Shown one piece after another: positions 17,494 to 25,993 of a stretch of DNA of 64,000 nt. The translations under genes and the position numbers were made by a program. Below the pieces are notes generated by a model. It had not been told where the DNA came from. It saw only the letters and a list, made by a program, of their open reading frames with translations, and made no database searches. Source of the stretch: Burkholderia sp. (GTDB lineage Bacteria; Pseudomonadota; Gammaproteobacteria; Burkholderiales; Burkholderiaceae); contig JAIRVP010000083.1 of NCBI GenBank assembly GCA_031253835.1, positions 1 through 64,000 of the forward strand. The letters run 5' to 3'. The number at the start of each line of letters is the position of its first letter. Position 1 is the stretch's first letter.

Positions 17494-17508
17494 TGTCTAT
17501 ATTAGACT
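17494..17508. promoter_or_regulatory. Palindromic operator copy 2 (TGTCTA-N3-TAGACT)
   Basis: TGTCTA TAT TAGACT repeats the GTCTA-N3-TAGAC core of the site at 17338. It is 74 bases upstream of the cyclodeaminase-like gene. The paired sites make the YheO-type regulator encoded downstream the obvious candidate binder. Confidence 0.65.
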
Positions 17509-17581
17509 TTTCGTCCATCACGAACACCGCCGGACGTCGTCTTTCGAGACTTTCTGTCCGGCCCCGACCGGAGATGTCCCC

Positions 17582-18544
17582 ATGACGCAAACCGCCCCGA
17601 CCCTGCCGCTGACCGTCGACGAAGCCGCGGTGCGCGCGACCCTGCCGTCGCTCGACGTGCTCGGCACGCTGCGCCGCATGTTCGCGTCGCTCGCTGCGGC
17701 GCGCGCGGTGCAGCCGCCGCAGACGCTCACGCTGTTTCCCGGCCAGGCCGGCGATTTCATCACGTATCTCGGCGCGCTCGCCGATGCGCAGGTGTTCGGC
17801 GCGAAGCTGTCGCCATACGTGGTGACGGGCGGCAAGCCGATCGTAACCGCATGGACCGCGCTGATGTCGATGCAGACCGGCCAGCCGCTGATGTGGTGCG
17901 ACGCGGGGCTGCTGACGGTCGAGCGCACGGCCGGCACGACGGCGCTCGCGGTCGACTGCCTCGCGCCGCGCGACGCGCGCCACCTGGCGATCGTCGGCGC
18001 GGGCGCGGTCGGTCTCGCGCATCTGCGGCACACGGCGGCGCTGCGCGACTGGGAGACGATTCGCATGTACTCGCCCGCGCTGGCCGGCGATGCCGCACAG
18101 CAGGCGAAGCTCGCCGAACTCGACCCGCGCGCCCGTGCGACGGCGAGCGTCGAAGCCTGCGTGCGCGACGCGGACGTCGTGATGCTGTGCACGTCGTCGG
18201 GCACGCCCGTGCTCGGCGACGGGATGCTCACGCGCCCGGCGCTCGTCACGTCGATCAGCACGAACGTCGCGCGCGCACACGAAATCCCGCCGGCCTGGCT
18301 GCCCGACATGGACGTGTACTGCGACTACCGGCACACGACGCCCGCGAGCGCCGGCGAGATGCAGATCGCGGCGGCCGACCACGGCTGGGATGCCGGCCGG
18401 ATCGTCGGCGACCTGCCCGCGCTCGTCGCCGGCACCTGCGCGGCGCCGTCGCGCACGCGTCACGCGTTCTTCCGGTCGATCGGCCTCGGTCTGGAGGACA
18501 TCGCGATCGCGCATGCGTTGTACACGCACCTGACGCGCGCATGA
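17582..18544 (+). CDS. Ornithine cyclodeaminase/mu-crystallin family protein
   Basis: 320 residues. The N-terminal half carries the substrate-domain segment (FGAKLSPYVVTGGKPIVTAWTALMSMQTGQPLMWCDAGLLTVERTAGTTALA). The NAD(P) fold is at HLAIVGAGAVGLAHLRH (GxGxxG near residue 141). The family includes ornithine cyclodeaminases, alanine dehydrogenases and ketimine reductases that reduce cyclic imines such as piperideine- or pyrroline-2-carboxylate. Beside a D-amino-acid dehydrogenase, a ketimine reductase role is a reasonable inference. Its stop overlaps an ATG for the following regulator frame (ATGA at 18541), although I place that gene's start further downstream. Confidence 0.87.
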   Translation: MTQTAPTLPLTVDEAAVRATLPSLDVLGTLRRMFASLAAARAVQPPQTLTLFPGQAGDFITYLGALADAQVFGAKLSPYVVTGGKPIVTAWTALMSMQTGQPLMWCDAGLLTVERTAGTTALAVDCLAPRDARHLAIVGAGAVGLAHLRHTAALRDWETIRMYSPALAGDAAQQAKLAELDPRARATASVEACVRDADVVMLCTSSGTPVLGDGMLTRPALVTSISTNVARAHEIPPAWLPDMDVYCDYRHTTPASAGEMQIAAADHGWDAGRIVGDLPALVAGTCAAPSRTRHAFFRSIGLGLEDIAIAHALYTHLTRA

Positions 18545-18675
18545 GCGGCACGCGCACGCGGGGCCGATACAATGGCGCAACCGCCGCGGCGGCCGCGCGC
18601 GGGCGCACGGGCATGCCGGCCACCGGTGCGCCGGCACGCCGGCCCGACGCGCTGCCCGGCCCCCGCCCACCCGAG

Positions 18676-19335
18676 ATGGCGACACCGATGCGCAAGAAGA
18701 AATCCCCCGTCAAAGACCTGCTGCTCACCCGCTATGCGCCGATCGCCGACGGTATCGCCGCGCTGTTCTTCCCGTACGCGGAAGTCGTGATCCACGACCT
18801 GCACGACCAGACCGTGCTGTATCTCGCGAACAACCTGTCGAAGCGCGAGGTCGGCGACGATTCCGCGCTCGAGGAAATCGATCATTCCGCGCGCGAGCGC
18901 GTGATCGGCCCGTACGAGAAGCTGAACTGGGACGGCCGGCGGATGCGCTGCGTCAGCAACGTGCTGTTCGACGACGACGGCCACCCGGCCGGGATGATGT
19001 GCATCAACTTCAACATCGCGGTGTTCGACGAGGTGCGCGCGACGCTCGACCTGTTCATCAAGGGCGCGGGCGTCGTCGCGCAGCCCGACGAGCTGTTCCG
19101 CGACGACTGGCAGGAGCGCATCAACACGTTCCTGCACGGCTGGCTGCGCGAGCGGCAGGTCGGGTTGAACGGCCTCACGCGCGAACACCGGCGCGAACTC
19201 GTCGAGGCGCTGTACGCGGAAGGCGCGTTCCGCGGCAAGAGCGCGGCGAACTACGTCGCGAACGTGCTCGGGATGGGGCGCGCGACGGTCTACAAGCACC
19301 TCAAGCACCTGAAGGAAACGCAGGGCGACGCGTAA
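18676..19335 (+). CDS. YheO-type PAS/HTH transcriptional regulator
   Basis: A regulator of 219 residues. The N-terminal PAS-like domain of the YheO family begins at LLLTRYAPIADGIAALFFPYAEVVIHDL. The C-terminal DNA-binding helix-turn-helix is AEGAFRGKSAANYVANVLGMGRATVYKHLKHLKE. The family includes DguR, which controls D-glutamate catabolism in Pseudomonas. I chose ATG 18676; ATG 18688 is equally possible, and the overlapping ATG at 18541 would add a 45-residue low-complexity extension not usual in the family. It probably regulates both arms of the locus through the palindromes at 17338 and 17494. Confidence 0.87.
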   Translation: MATPMRKKKSPVKDLLLTRYAPIADGIAALFFPYAEVVIHDLHDQTVLYLANNLSKREVGDDSALEEIDHSARERVIGPYEKLNWDGRRMRCVSNVLFDDDGHPAGMMCINFNIAVFDEVRATLDLFIKGAGVVAQPDELFRDDWQERINTFLHGWLRERQVGLNGLTREHRRELVEALYAEGAFRGKSAANYVANVLGMGRATVYKHLKHLKETQGDA

Positions 19336-19498
19336 GCGCCGGGGCGCGGCACCGCTTGTCGCTACCGCGCTGCGGCTTGCGTGTCTATGCTTCGTGATAC
19401 GCCGGGCCGGGCCCCGCCGCACGGGTACGGCCGCGACGAAGCGTCGATGCATAAAGTGATATAGTCCCGGTTACATTTTTTTCCGCCCTGGATCGCCC

Positions 19499-20230
19499 AT
19501 GACGACCGCTCCCGCCCCGACTGCCCGCCCGACCCTGACCGTCGAAATCTGGTCCGACCTGATCTGCCCGTGGTGCTGGATCGGCAAGCGCCGCTTCGAC
19601 GAGGCGCTCGCCGCGTTCGCGCACGCCGATCGCGTCGACGTCGCGCTGCGCGCATACCGGCTGATGCCCGGCCAGCCCGTCGAGCCGGTCGAGGCAATGC
19701 TCGCCGGCAAATACCGGATGTCGCCCGCGCAGGTCGACCAGATGCTGCGCCAGGTGACCGATGCGGCAGCGAGCGTCGGGCTGCGCTACGACCTGCCCGG
19801 CACGCTCGTCGGCGACACGCTCGACGGCCACCGGCTCGTGAAGCTCGCGGAAGCGACGGGCCGCGCGCACGCGCTGACCGAACGGCTGTACCGCGCGTAT
19901 TTCTGCGAACACGGCTCGCTGTTCGATCACGCGGAACTGACCGAATTCGCGGTCGAGGCCGGGCTCGAGCGCACGGCCGTCGAAGCCGTGCTGCGCAGCG
20001 ATGCGTACCGCGACGAAGTCGAAGCCGACATCGCGCGCGCCGCGCAGATCGGCGGGCGCGGCGTGCCGCTGTTCGTGTTCGGCGGGCGCTACGCGGTGTC
20101 GGGCGCGCAGCCGGCCGACGCGTTCGCGCAGGCGCTCGACCAGGCGTGGCGCGACGGCATCGTCGAGCTCGACGGCGCCGATGCCGCTGCCTGCGGCCCC
20201 GACGGCTGCGAACTGCCGGCGCGCTCGTAA
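19499..20230 (+). CDS. DsbA-family (FrnE-like) thioredoxin-fold oxidoreductase
   Basis: 243 residues with an N-terminal thioredoxin strand and active site CPWC (Cys23-Cys26) in the context VEIWSDLICPWCWIGKRRF, the FrnE/DsbA-like signature. The helical insertion and the C-terminal GGRGVPLFVFGGRYAVSGAQP block (cis-Pro loop) complete the fold. There is no signal peptide, so it acts in the cytoplasm. Two extra Cys residues occur near the C-terminus (CGPDGCELP). It stands alone between a regulator and an exporter; the substrate is unknown. Confidence 0.88.
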   Translation: MTTAPAPTARPTLTVEIWSDLICPWCWIGKRRFDEALAAFAHADRVDVALRAYRLMPGQPVEPVEAMLAGKYRMSPAQVDQMLRQVTDAAASVGLRYDLPGTLVGDTLDGHRLVKLAEATGRAHALTERLYRAYFCEHGSLFDHAELTEFAVEAGLERTAVEAVLRSDAYRDEVEADIARAAQIGGRGVPLFVFGGRYAVSGAQPADAFAQALDQAWRDGIVELDGADAAACGPDGCELPARS

Positions 20231-20367
20231 CGCCCCTCGCTGCTTCCGGCGCGCCCGTCCGCGGCGCGCGCGACTACGCGATGCTCCTGCCACAAACCGG
20301 CAGGAAGCCCGCGCCGATGACGCCTACAATGCATCCTTTCAGATAACTATCAGAAGGCTGCGAGCCC

Positions 20368-21807
20368 ATGACTCACGGCATCCACGGCGAGAAGCGCTGG
20401 TACGCGCTGATCGTGCTCTGTCTCGGCGTGCTGATGATCGTGCTCGACAGCACGATCGTGAACGTTGCGCTGCCGTCGATCAGCACCGACCTCCATTTCA
20501 CCGAAACGGCCCTCGTGTGGGTTGTCAACGCGTACCTGCTCACGTTCGGCGGCTGCCTGCTGCTCGGCGGCCGGCTCGGCGACCTGTACGGCCAGCGGCG
20601 CATGTTTCTCGCGGGCCTCGTCGTGTTCACGCTCGCGTCGCTCGCCTGCGGCCTCGCGCAAGCGCAGACGATGCTGATCGCCGCGCGCGCGGTGCAGGGG
20701 CTCGGCGGCGCCGTCGTGTCGGCCGTGTCGCTGTCGCTAATCATGAATCTCTTCACCGAGCCCGGCGAGCGCGCACGCGCGATGGGCGTGTACGGCTTCG
20801 TGTGCGCGGGCGGCGGCAGCATCGGCGTGCTGCTCGGCGGGCTGCTGACGAGTTCGCTGTCGTGGCACTGGATCTTCCTCGTCAACCTGCCGATCGGCAT
20901 CGCGGTCTATGCGATGAGCGCGGCGCTGCTGCCGCGCATGCGCGCGCCGGCCGGCACCGCGCGGCTCGACGTCGCGGGCGCGATCACCGTGACCGCGTCG
21001 CTGATGCTCGCGGTCTACGGGATCGTCGGCGGCAACGAGGCCGGCTGGCTGTCGACGCAGACCGTCGCGCTGATCGGCGCGGCCGCCGTGCTGCTCGCGC
21101 TGTTTATCGCGATCGAGGCGCGCACCGCGCATCCGCTGATGCCGCTGTCGCTGTTCGCCGCGCGCAACGTCGCGCTCGCGAACGTGATCGCCGTGCTGTG
21201 GGCGGCCGCGATGTTCGCGTGGTTCTTCCTGTCGGCGCTGTACATGCAGCGCGTGCTGCAATACGGGCCGCTGCAGGTCGGGCTCGCGTTCCTGCCGGCG
21301 AACCTGATCATGGCCGCGTTCTCGCTCGGGCTGTCGGCGCGGATCGTGATGCGCTTCGGGATCCGCGGCCCGATCGCGGCCGGCCTGCTGATCGCGGCCT
21401 GCGGCCTCGCGCTGTTCTCGCGCGCGCCGGTCGACGGCGGCTTCGTGTTACACGTGCTGCCCGGCATGACGCTGCTCGGCATCGGCGCAGGCGTCGCGTT
21501 CAACCCGATGCTGCTCGCCGCGATGAGCGACGTCGACCCGGCCGATTCAGGGCTGGCGTCGGGAATCGTCAACACCGCATTCATGATGGGCGGCGCGCTC
21601 GGCCTCGCGGTGCTCGCGAGCCTCGCGGCAGCCCGCACCGATGCACTCGCGGCCGTGCAGGCCGTGCCGCTCGTCGCGCTGAACGGCGGCTACCACGCGG
21701 CATTCGCGTTCGGCGCGGTATTCGCCGCCGTGGCCGCGCTGATCGGCCTCGCGCTGCGCATCCGGCGGCAAGACACAGTCGAGGGCGTCGGCCCCGCGAT
21801 GCACTGA
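20368..21807 (+). CDS. DHA2-family (EmrB/QacA-type) MFS multidrug exporter
   Basis: 479 residues with about 14 hydrophobic segments, the count of the DHA2 drug:proton antiporters. The opening (LCLGVLMIVLDSTIVNVALPSI) is motif D1, and LGGRLGDLYGQRRMF is motif A. It is a proton-driven exporter in the inner membrane. No membrane-fusion (EmrA) partner is adjacent. A strong terminator follows, so it is probably monocistronic. Confidence 0.92.
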   Translation: MTHGIHGEKRWYALIVLCLGVLMIVLDSTIVNVALPSISTDLHFTETALVWVVNAYLLTFGGCLLLGGRLGDLYGQRRMFLAGLVVFTLASLACGLAQAQTMLIAARAVQGLGGAVVSAVSLSLIMNLFTEPGERARAMGVYGFVCAGGGSIGVLLGGLLTSSLSWHWIFLVNLPIGIAVYAMSAALLPRMRAPAGTARLDVAGAITVTASLMLAVYGIVGGNEAGWLSTQTVALIGAAAVLLALFIAIEARTAHPLMPLSLFAARNVALANVIAVLWAAAMFAWFFLSALYMQRVLQYGPLQVGLAFLPANLIMAAFSLGLSARIVMRFGIRGPIAAGLLIAACGLALFSRAPVDGGFVLHVLPGMTLLGIGAGVAFNPMLLAAMSDVDPADSGLASGIVNTAFMMGGALGLAVLASLAAARTDALAAVQAVPLVALNGGYHAAFAFGAVFAAVAALIGLALRIRRQDTVEGVGPAMH

Positions 21808-21831
21808 GCGGCGGCAGTCGCCATCGAACCG

Positions 21832-21857
21832 GGGCGCGCACTATCGCGCCCTTTTTT
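21832..21857 (+). terminator. Rho-independent terminator of the DHA2 exporter
   Basis: The 7-bp stem GGGCGCG/CGCGCCC with a six-base loop is followed by TTTTTT, 24 bases after the exporter stop. Confidence 0.9.
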
Positions 21858-22100
21858 ACGCATGCCGGGCGCGGTGCACGGCGGATTCGTCATGCGTTTG
21901 GGTCCGATGGCACGCGATCGGCCGCACCACCCGTTCGAACGACCGTTTCACCTTCGGTCAGCCGCCCGCCGCACGGGCCTTTCCGGTCTATTTTTAACGC
22001 AGTCGTACACCGACGCGCCACTTTTGCGACAATGGCGGACTTTGACACGCGCGCCGCAACCACGCGCCGTCGCTGAACGCCGCATAACCGCCTGCTTCCG

Positions 22101-22889
22101 ATGTCGCTTCCCCATATCGATCTGCTGTACTCCCTGTCCGGCCTGTTCGTCGGCATTCTCGTCGGCCTGACGGGCGTCGGCGGCGGTTCGTTGATGACGC
22201 CGATCCTCGTGCTGCTGTTCGGCGTGCACCCGGCGACGGCGGTCGGCACCGACCTGCTGTACGCAGCCGCGACCAAGGCCACCGGCACGCTCGTCCACGG
22301 CCTGAAAGGGTCGATCGACTGGCGCATCACGGGCCGGCTCGCGGTGGGCAGCGTCCCGGCCGCGGCCATCACGCTGTGGTGGCTGCACACGCACGGGATG
22401 AACGCACCGGGCACCGCGCGGATGATCCAGCTCGTGCTCGGCGTCGCGCTGCTGCTCACGTCGCTCGCGCTGATCTTCCGGCCGCAGCTCACCGCGTTCG
22501 CCGCGCGCAATCCGCTCGCGCCGAGCCCCGCGCGCACGCTGTGGTCGACCGTGCTGACGGGCGCCGTGCTCGGCGTGCTCGTGTCGATGACGTCGGTCGG
22601 CGCCGGCGCGATCGGCGTCACCGTGCTCCTGCTGCTGTATCCGGCGCTCGCGACGACCCGCATCGTCGGCTCCGACATCGCGCACGCGGTACCGCTCACG
22701 CTGGTCGCCGGCATGGGCCACTGGCTGCTCGGCTCGGTCGACTGGTCGATGCTGCTGTCGCTGCTGCTCGGCTCGCTGCCGGGCATCGTGCTCGGCAGCC
22801 TGCTGTCGGCGCGCGCACCCGAGCGGCTGCTGCGCAACCTGCTCGCCGCGACGCTCGTCGCGGTCGGCGTACGGCTCGTGCTCGCGTAA
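22101..22889 (+). CDS. TauE/SafE-family membrane permease
   Basis: A 262-residue integral membrane protein with about eight hydrophobic segments. The N-terminal GLFVGILVGLTGVGGGSLMTPIL and the internal repeat TGAVLGVLVSMTSVGAGAIGVTVLLLLYPAL are the two halves of the TauE/SafE family. Members export or import sulfonates and sulfite or sulfoacetate-type anions. No sulfur-metabolism gene is adjacent to narrow this. Translation starts at ATG 22101. Confidence 0.9.
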   Translation: MSLPHIDLLYSLSGLFVGILVGLTGVGGGSLMTPILVLLFGVHPATAVGTDLLYAAATKATGTLVHGLKGSIDWRITGRLAVGSVPAAAITLWWLHTHGMNAPGTARMIQLVLGVALLLTSLALIFRPQLTAFAARNPLAPSPARTLWSTVLTGAVLGVLVSMTSVGAGAIGVTVLLLLYPALATTRIVGSDIAHAVPLTLVAGMGHWLLGSVDWSMLLSLLLGSLPGIVLGSLLSARAPERLLRNLLAATLVAVGVRLVLA

Positions 22890-22977
22890 GCGGGTTCTCG
22901 CCGCCCTTTACGAAAAACGCCGTCACGGCGCGTGCGCCAACCATCGCCCCCTGTCTGGACAGACTGCCTGGCGAGGC

Positions 22978-23411
22978 TCACGCACCGGTCAGCGCACGCG
23001 CAACAGGCAGGTATTTCGCCAGGATGCCCAGCATCGTGGCGGCTTCTGCTTTCGATACCGACGGAAACGACGAAACGTACGATGTGCCGTTGCGTCGCTC
23101 GTGCGCCCTCGTGATGAAGGCGAACTCCTGGCTACTCACGCCCAACGAGGTAGACACTCGCTGGATCGCCAGGTTACGTCCGGCATCCTTGGTTCGCACC
23201 TCGTAGAACTCCAGTATCGCCTGGACTACCTGAAAGTAGCTTCGTAGGCCAAGGTGAATACCTGCAAGTGCCGGGCGGGATCCAGCTCGTCGGCGGTGGC
23301 CTTGTAGTCCTCGGCATTGCGCAGGAAGCCCGCGATCGCTCCGGGCGTCGGCGCAACCGCATCAAAGGCTTTCGTCTTGATGAGGTTTTCGTATTCGGCT
23401 GGGCGCGGCAT
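22978..23411 (-). pseudogene. Frameshifted HEPN-like protein, partner of the MNT gene
   Basis: The reading frame starts at ATG 23411, overlapping the MNT stop by one base (TGATG), and runs MPRPAEYENLIKTKAFDAV... to LAYEA. It then shifts near 23237-23240: the continuation (YFQVVQAILEFYEVRTKDA... to ALTGA) lies in another frame and stops at 22978. Restoring one T in GCTAC would give one continuous ~144-residue helical protein. Size, helicity and position beside an MNT nucleotidyltransferase fit a HEPN toxin. An RRNGTSY motif sits where HEPN ribonucleases have Rx4-6H. Either the toxin is inactivated or the base is a sequencing error. Confidence 0.7.
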
Positions 23412-23968
23412 CACAGAATCCTCAACGTGGGGCCTTTGGCGATCTGCGCGATGACCGGGTCGGCGTCTACCAGTGCAGCCCATTCGGCGGGCTCGTACAA
23501 CGAGAAGTTGATGGGACGCAGCAGATCCTGCTCGGCCGCGTGCAAGGCTTCGGATAACGCGAGGAGCTCGAGGTTGCCGATGACGATCAGGTCGATGTCG
23601 CTGCGGCCGCTGTCGGTGCCCTTGGCCACCGAGCCGAACACGAACGCCGTGGAAATCTGCGCGGCAAAAGGCAGCAACGCTTCCTTCAGCGGCTCCGCCA
23701 CCGCGAACGACTTTCGTGCGATCCCGACCAATTCCGGATAGAGGATGAATTCCGTGTTCGCGCGGATGCTCCGTTGTCGTCCTCGCCGGGCATCTTCCTT
23801 GAGGACGCCAGCGTCGATCAGCCGGTCCACCTGTTTTTGAGCGCTCCCGCGGCCGCTGTTTGCCAGACGCAACAATTCCTGCAGCGTAAAACTGCGGTCG
23901 GGCTGGAGCAGCGTGACACCCAGCACGCGTTGCATGCCGGGCGTGAGGAGAAAGTCAGCGAGGCCCAC
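23411..23968 (-). CDS. MNT-type nucleotidyltransferase with winged-helix N-terminus
   Basis: 185 residues. The first ~75 form an ArsR-like winged helix (FTLQELLRLANSGRGSAQKQVDRLIDAGVLKED). The minimal nucleotidyltransferase core follows with GS-x10-DxD: Gly112-Ser113 and Asp124/Asp126 in VFGSVAKGTDSGRSDIDLIVIG. MNT proteins pair with HEPN proteins as toxin-antitoxin systems, in which some antitoxins AMPylate the toxin (family knowledge). Here the downstream HEPN frame is broken. The gene pair looks lower in GC than its surroundings, which would fit acquisition by transfer. Confidence 0.85.
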   Translation of the reverse strand: MGLADFLLTPGMQRVLGVTLLQPDRSFTLQELLRLANSGRGSAQKQVDRLIDAGVLKEDARRGRQRSIRANTEFILYPELVGIARKSFAVAEPLKEALLPFAAQISTAFVFGSVAKGTDSGRSDIDLIVIGNLELLALSEALHAAEQDLLRPINFSLYEPAEWAALVDADPVIAQIAKGPTLRIL

Positions 23969-24061
23969 GAAAATCCTCTAATCAGGGATTTTCGTCCCTT
24001 TTTTAAGGATTATGAAGCGCCGCTCTCGACGATTAGCGTACAACGCGCCGCATCAGACAAG

Positions 24062-24098
24062 ACGATGCCCCGGGAGTCCAGGACTCGCGGGGCATCGT
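24062..24098 (-). terminator. Long hairpin after the S10 peptidase gene
   Basis: An 11-bp stem (ACGATGCCCCG/CGGGGCATCGT) is stacked, through a G-G mismatch, on a 6-bp stem (GAGTCC/GGACTC) with a one-base loop. The T-content on the minus-strand side (CTTGTCTG) is modest. It is probably the terminator of the peptidase transcript. Confidence 0.6.
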
Positions 24099-24157
24099 GA
24101 CGAACTACAGCGTCGTCAGCGCACGCGACGCGAAGCGCCGCAGCGCATGCACGGCGC

Positions 24158-25993
24158 TTACTGCCCCTGCTGCTGCAGCTTCTGCTGCTTGAGCTGCTGC
24201 GTGCGCGCCTGCAGCTTCAGCACGCGCTGCAGTGCGGTGCGGTTCGCGAGGATGCCGTCGTAGAAGTTGGCGAGATCGCCCTTCAGCGCGGTCCGCGACG
24301 CGTCGTTCAGGTAGATCATGTGGCCCGACGGGTAGTTCTTGATCGTCAGGTTCTGCGCCTTGATCGTCGGATCGAGCGGCATCTGCGCGAGCGTCAGCTC
24401 CGTCTGGTGGAACGGCGTGACAGCGTCGAAATAGCCGTTCGCCGACAGCACCTTCAGGTCCGGGTTCACGCTCATCGTCGATGCGAGGTCGCCCGCCGTG
24501 TACAGCGTATTGCCGCCGCCCTTGTTCGCGCCGGTCGGGTCGATGTGGCTGAAGTCCCAGTTGTTGAAGACCTGGTCGTTCAGGTCCACGAACGACGACG
24601 TCGACGTGTACTTGAGGTCGGTGTTGATGTAGCTGTTCCACAGCACCGTGTACGCACCGCCGACGTTCGTGATCGACGGATCGTTGCTGCCCGAGTTCGG
24701 CAGGATGTACGGCGCGATGCCCTTGCCCGTGAAGTTCGCGCGACCGTCGTACTGGCCGATCTGCGTGCCCGGCACGAGCGTCAGGAAGAACGTGTACGGC
24801 GGGTTGTCGTTCGACGACGGCACGTTGCCGAGCGCGGCCGGGTTGCCGAACGTCTGGATCAGCGACGTCGGGTCCGTGCCGATGTACGAGCCCATCTGCT
24901 GCGCGGTCTGCAGGTTCAGGTTCAGCCGCACGTTCACGAAGCCGCCGTCCTGCGGGTTCGGCTTCTGCGCGAGCGGCGCGAGCGTGTTGTCCGCGTAGTT
25001 GCGGGCCTGGACCATGTACGCGTCGAGATCGGTCGGCGTCGGGCTGAGCGTCGTCTTCTTCCAGTAGAACGCATCGGCCGCGAGCGTCGGGAACGTGCCC
25101 GGCGCGGACAGCGCGTTCGCGTAGTCGAGGATCGACGACTGCAGCGTGATGCCGTTCAGGTCGATGCCGTCCTCATGCAGCACCCACGACACGACCGCGC
25201 TGCGCGCGGTGCCGTACGACTCGCCGTACAGGAACTTCGGCGAATTCCAGCGCGAGTACTTGGTCAGGTAGCGCTGGATGAAGCGGTCGATCGAGTGCGC
25301 GTCCTGGTCGGTGCCCCAGAAATCCTTGTTCTTCGCCGGGGCGATCGCCGCCGAATAACCGGTGCCGACCGGGTTGATGAACACGAGGTCGGTGCGGTCG
25401 AGCAGGCTGTCCGGGTTGTCGAGCAGCTTGTACGGCGCGGGCGGCGTGAAGTTCGGGAACGACGACTGCAGGCGCTTCGGCCCGTACGAGCCGAGCAGCA
25501 GGTAGACCGACGACGAGCCGGGGCCGCCGTTGTAGAAGAACGTGACCGGGCGCGGCTTCGACGGGTCCGGGTTGTCCTGCGTGTACGCGACGTAGAACAT
25601 CTTCGCGTTCGGCGCCGACGTGACCGGATCGATCGTCGTCAGGTGGCCCGTGGTGGCCGTGTACTTGATGGTCTTGCCGCCGATCGTGACCTGGCGGTGC
25701 ACGACCGCGGCGCCTTCGGTCGAATCCGTGACCGCGTCGTTCGGCCCGGTGCCGTACACGTCGGTGTCGACGAACGGCTGGTCGGCCGCGGCAGCGGCCG
25801 ATGCGTTGGTGTTGGCCTGCGTGCTGCCGCTGGACGTCGCGGCCGCGGCGGCGGCCGAAGCAGCCGGGCTCGACCCGTCGTCGCCGCCGCACCCCGTGAC
25901 GAGCAGCGCCGCGGCCGCTGCTGCGGCGAGCGGCATGCTCAAAGTCGTTCCGAATAGCGCGAAACCGTCTTTCAAGGACTTCCGTGTCGTCAT
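24158..25993 (-). CDS. S10 serine carboxypeptidase-like lipoprotein
   Basis: 611 residues. The N-terminus has a lipobox (LLVTGC, Cys35) followed by an Ala/Ser/Thr linker, so it is a membrane-anchored envelope protein. The peptidase S10 fold shows the oxyanion segment FFYNGGPGSSS, the nucleophile motif GESYG (Ser259), an Asp in NGYFDAVTP and a His in YPSGHMIYLND. S10 enzymes remove C-terminal residues at acidic pH. They are common in eukaryotes and form a smaller group in bacteria such as Burkholderia. A GAGAGG site precedes ATG 25993. A terminator-like hairpin follows the stop. Confidence 0.9.
   Translation of the reverse strand: MTTRKSLKDGFALFGTTLSMPLAAAAAAALLVTGCGGDDGSSPAASAAAAAATSSGSTQANTNASAAAAADQPFVDTDVYGTGPNDAVTDSTEGAAVVHRQVTIGGKTIKYTATTGHLTTIDPVTSAPNAKMFYVAYTQDNPDPSKPRPVTFFYNGGPGSSSVYLLLGSYGPKRLQSSFPNFTPPAPYKLLDNPDSLLDRTDLVFINPVGTGYSAAIAPAKNKDFWGTDQDAHSIDRFIQRYLTKYSRWNSPKFLYGESYGTARSAVVSWVLHEDGIDLNGITLQSSILDYANALSAPGTFPTLAADAFYWKKTTLSPTPTDLDAYMVQARNYADNTLAPLAQKPNPQDGGFVNVRLNLNLQTAQQMGSYIGTDPTSLIQTFGNPAALGNVPSSNDNPPYTFFLTLVPGTQIGQYDGRANFTGKGIAPYILPNSGSNDPSITNVGGAYTVLWNSYINTDLKYTSTSSFVDLNDQVFNNWDFSHIDPTGANKGGGNTLYTAGDLASTMSVNPDLKVLSANGYFDAVTPFHQTELTLAQMPLDPTIKAQNLTIKNYPSGHMIYLNDASRTALKGDLANFYDGILANRTALQRVLKLQARTQQLKQQKLQQQGQ

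Larger units (their letters stand above)
17202..17581. other. Divergent regulatory region of the amino-acid locus
   Basis: This 380-base region is markedly AT-richer than its flanks and separates the leftward binding-protein/dehydrogenase operon from the rightward cyclodeaminase/regulator operon. It contains two near-identical palindromes listed separately and no gene. Confidence 0.7.

Noticed and set aside
24320..25957. A 545-codon plus-strand frame opposite the S10 peptidase
   Set aside because: Antisense shadow with extreme Arg/Val content and no motif.
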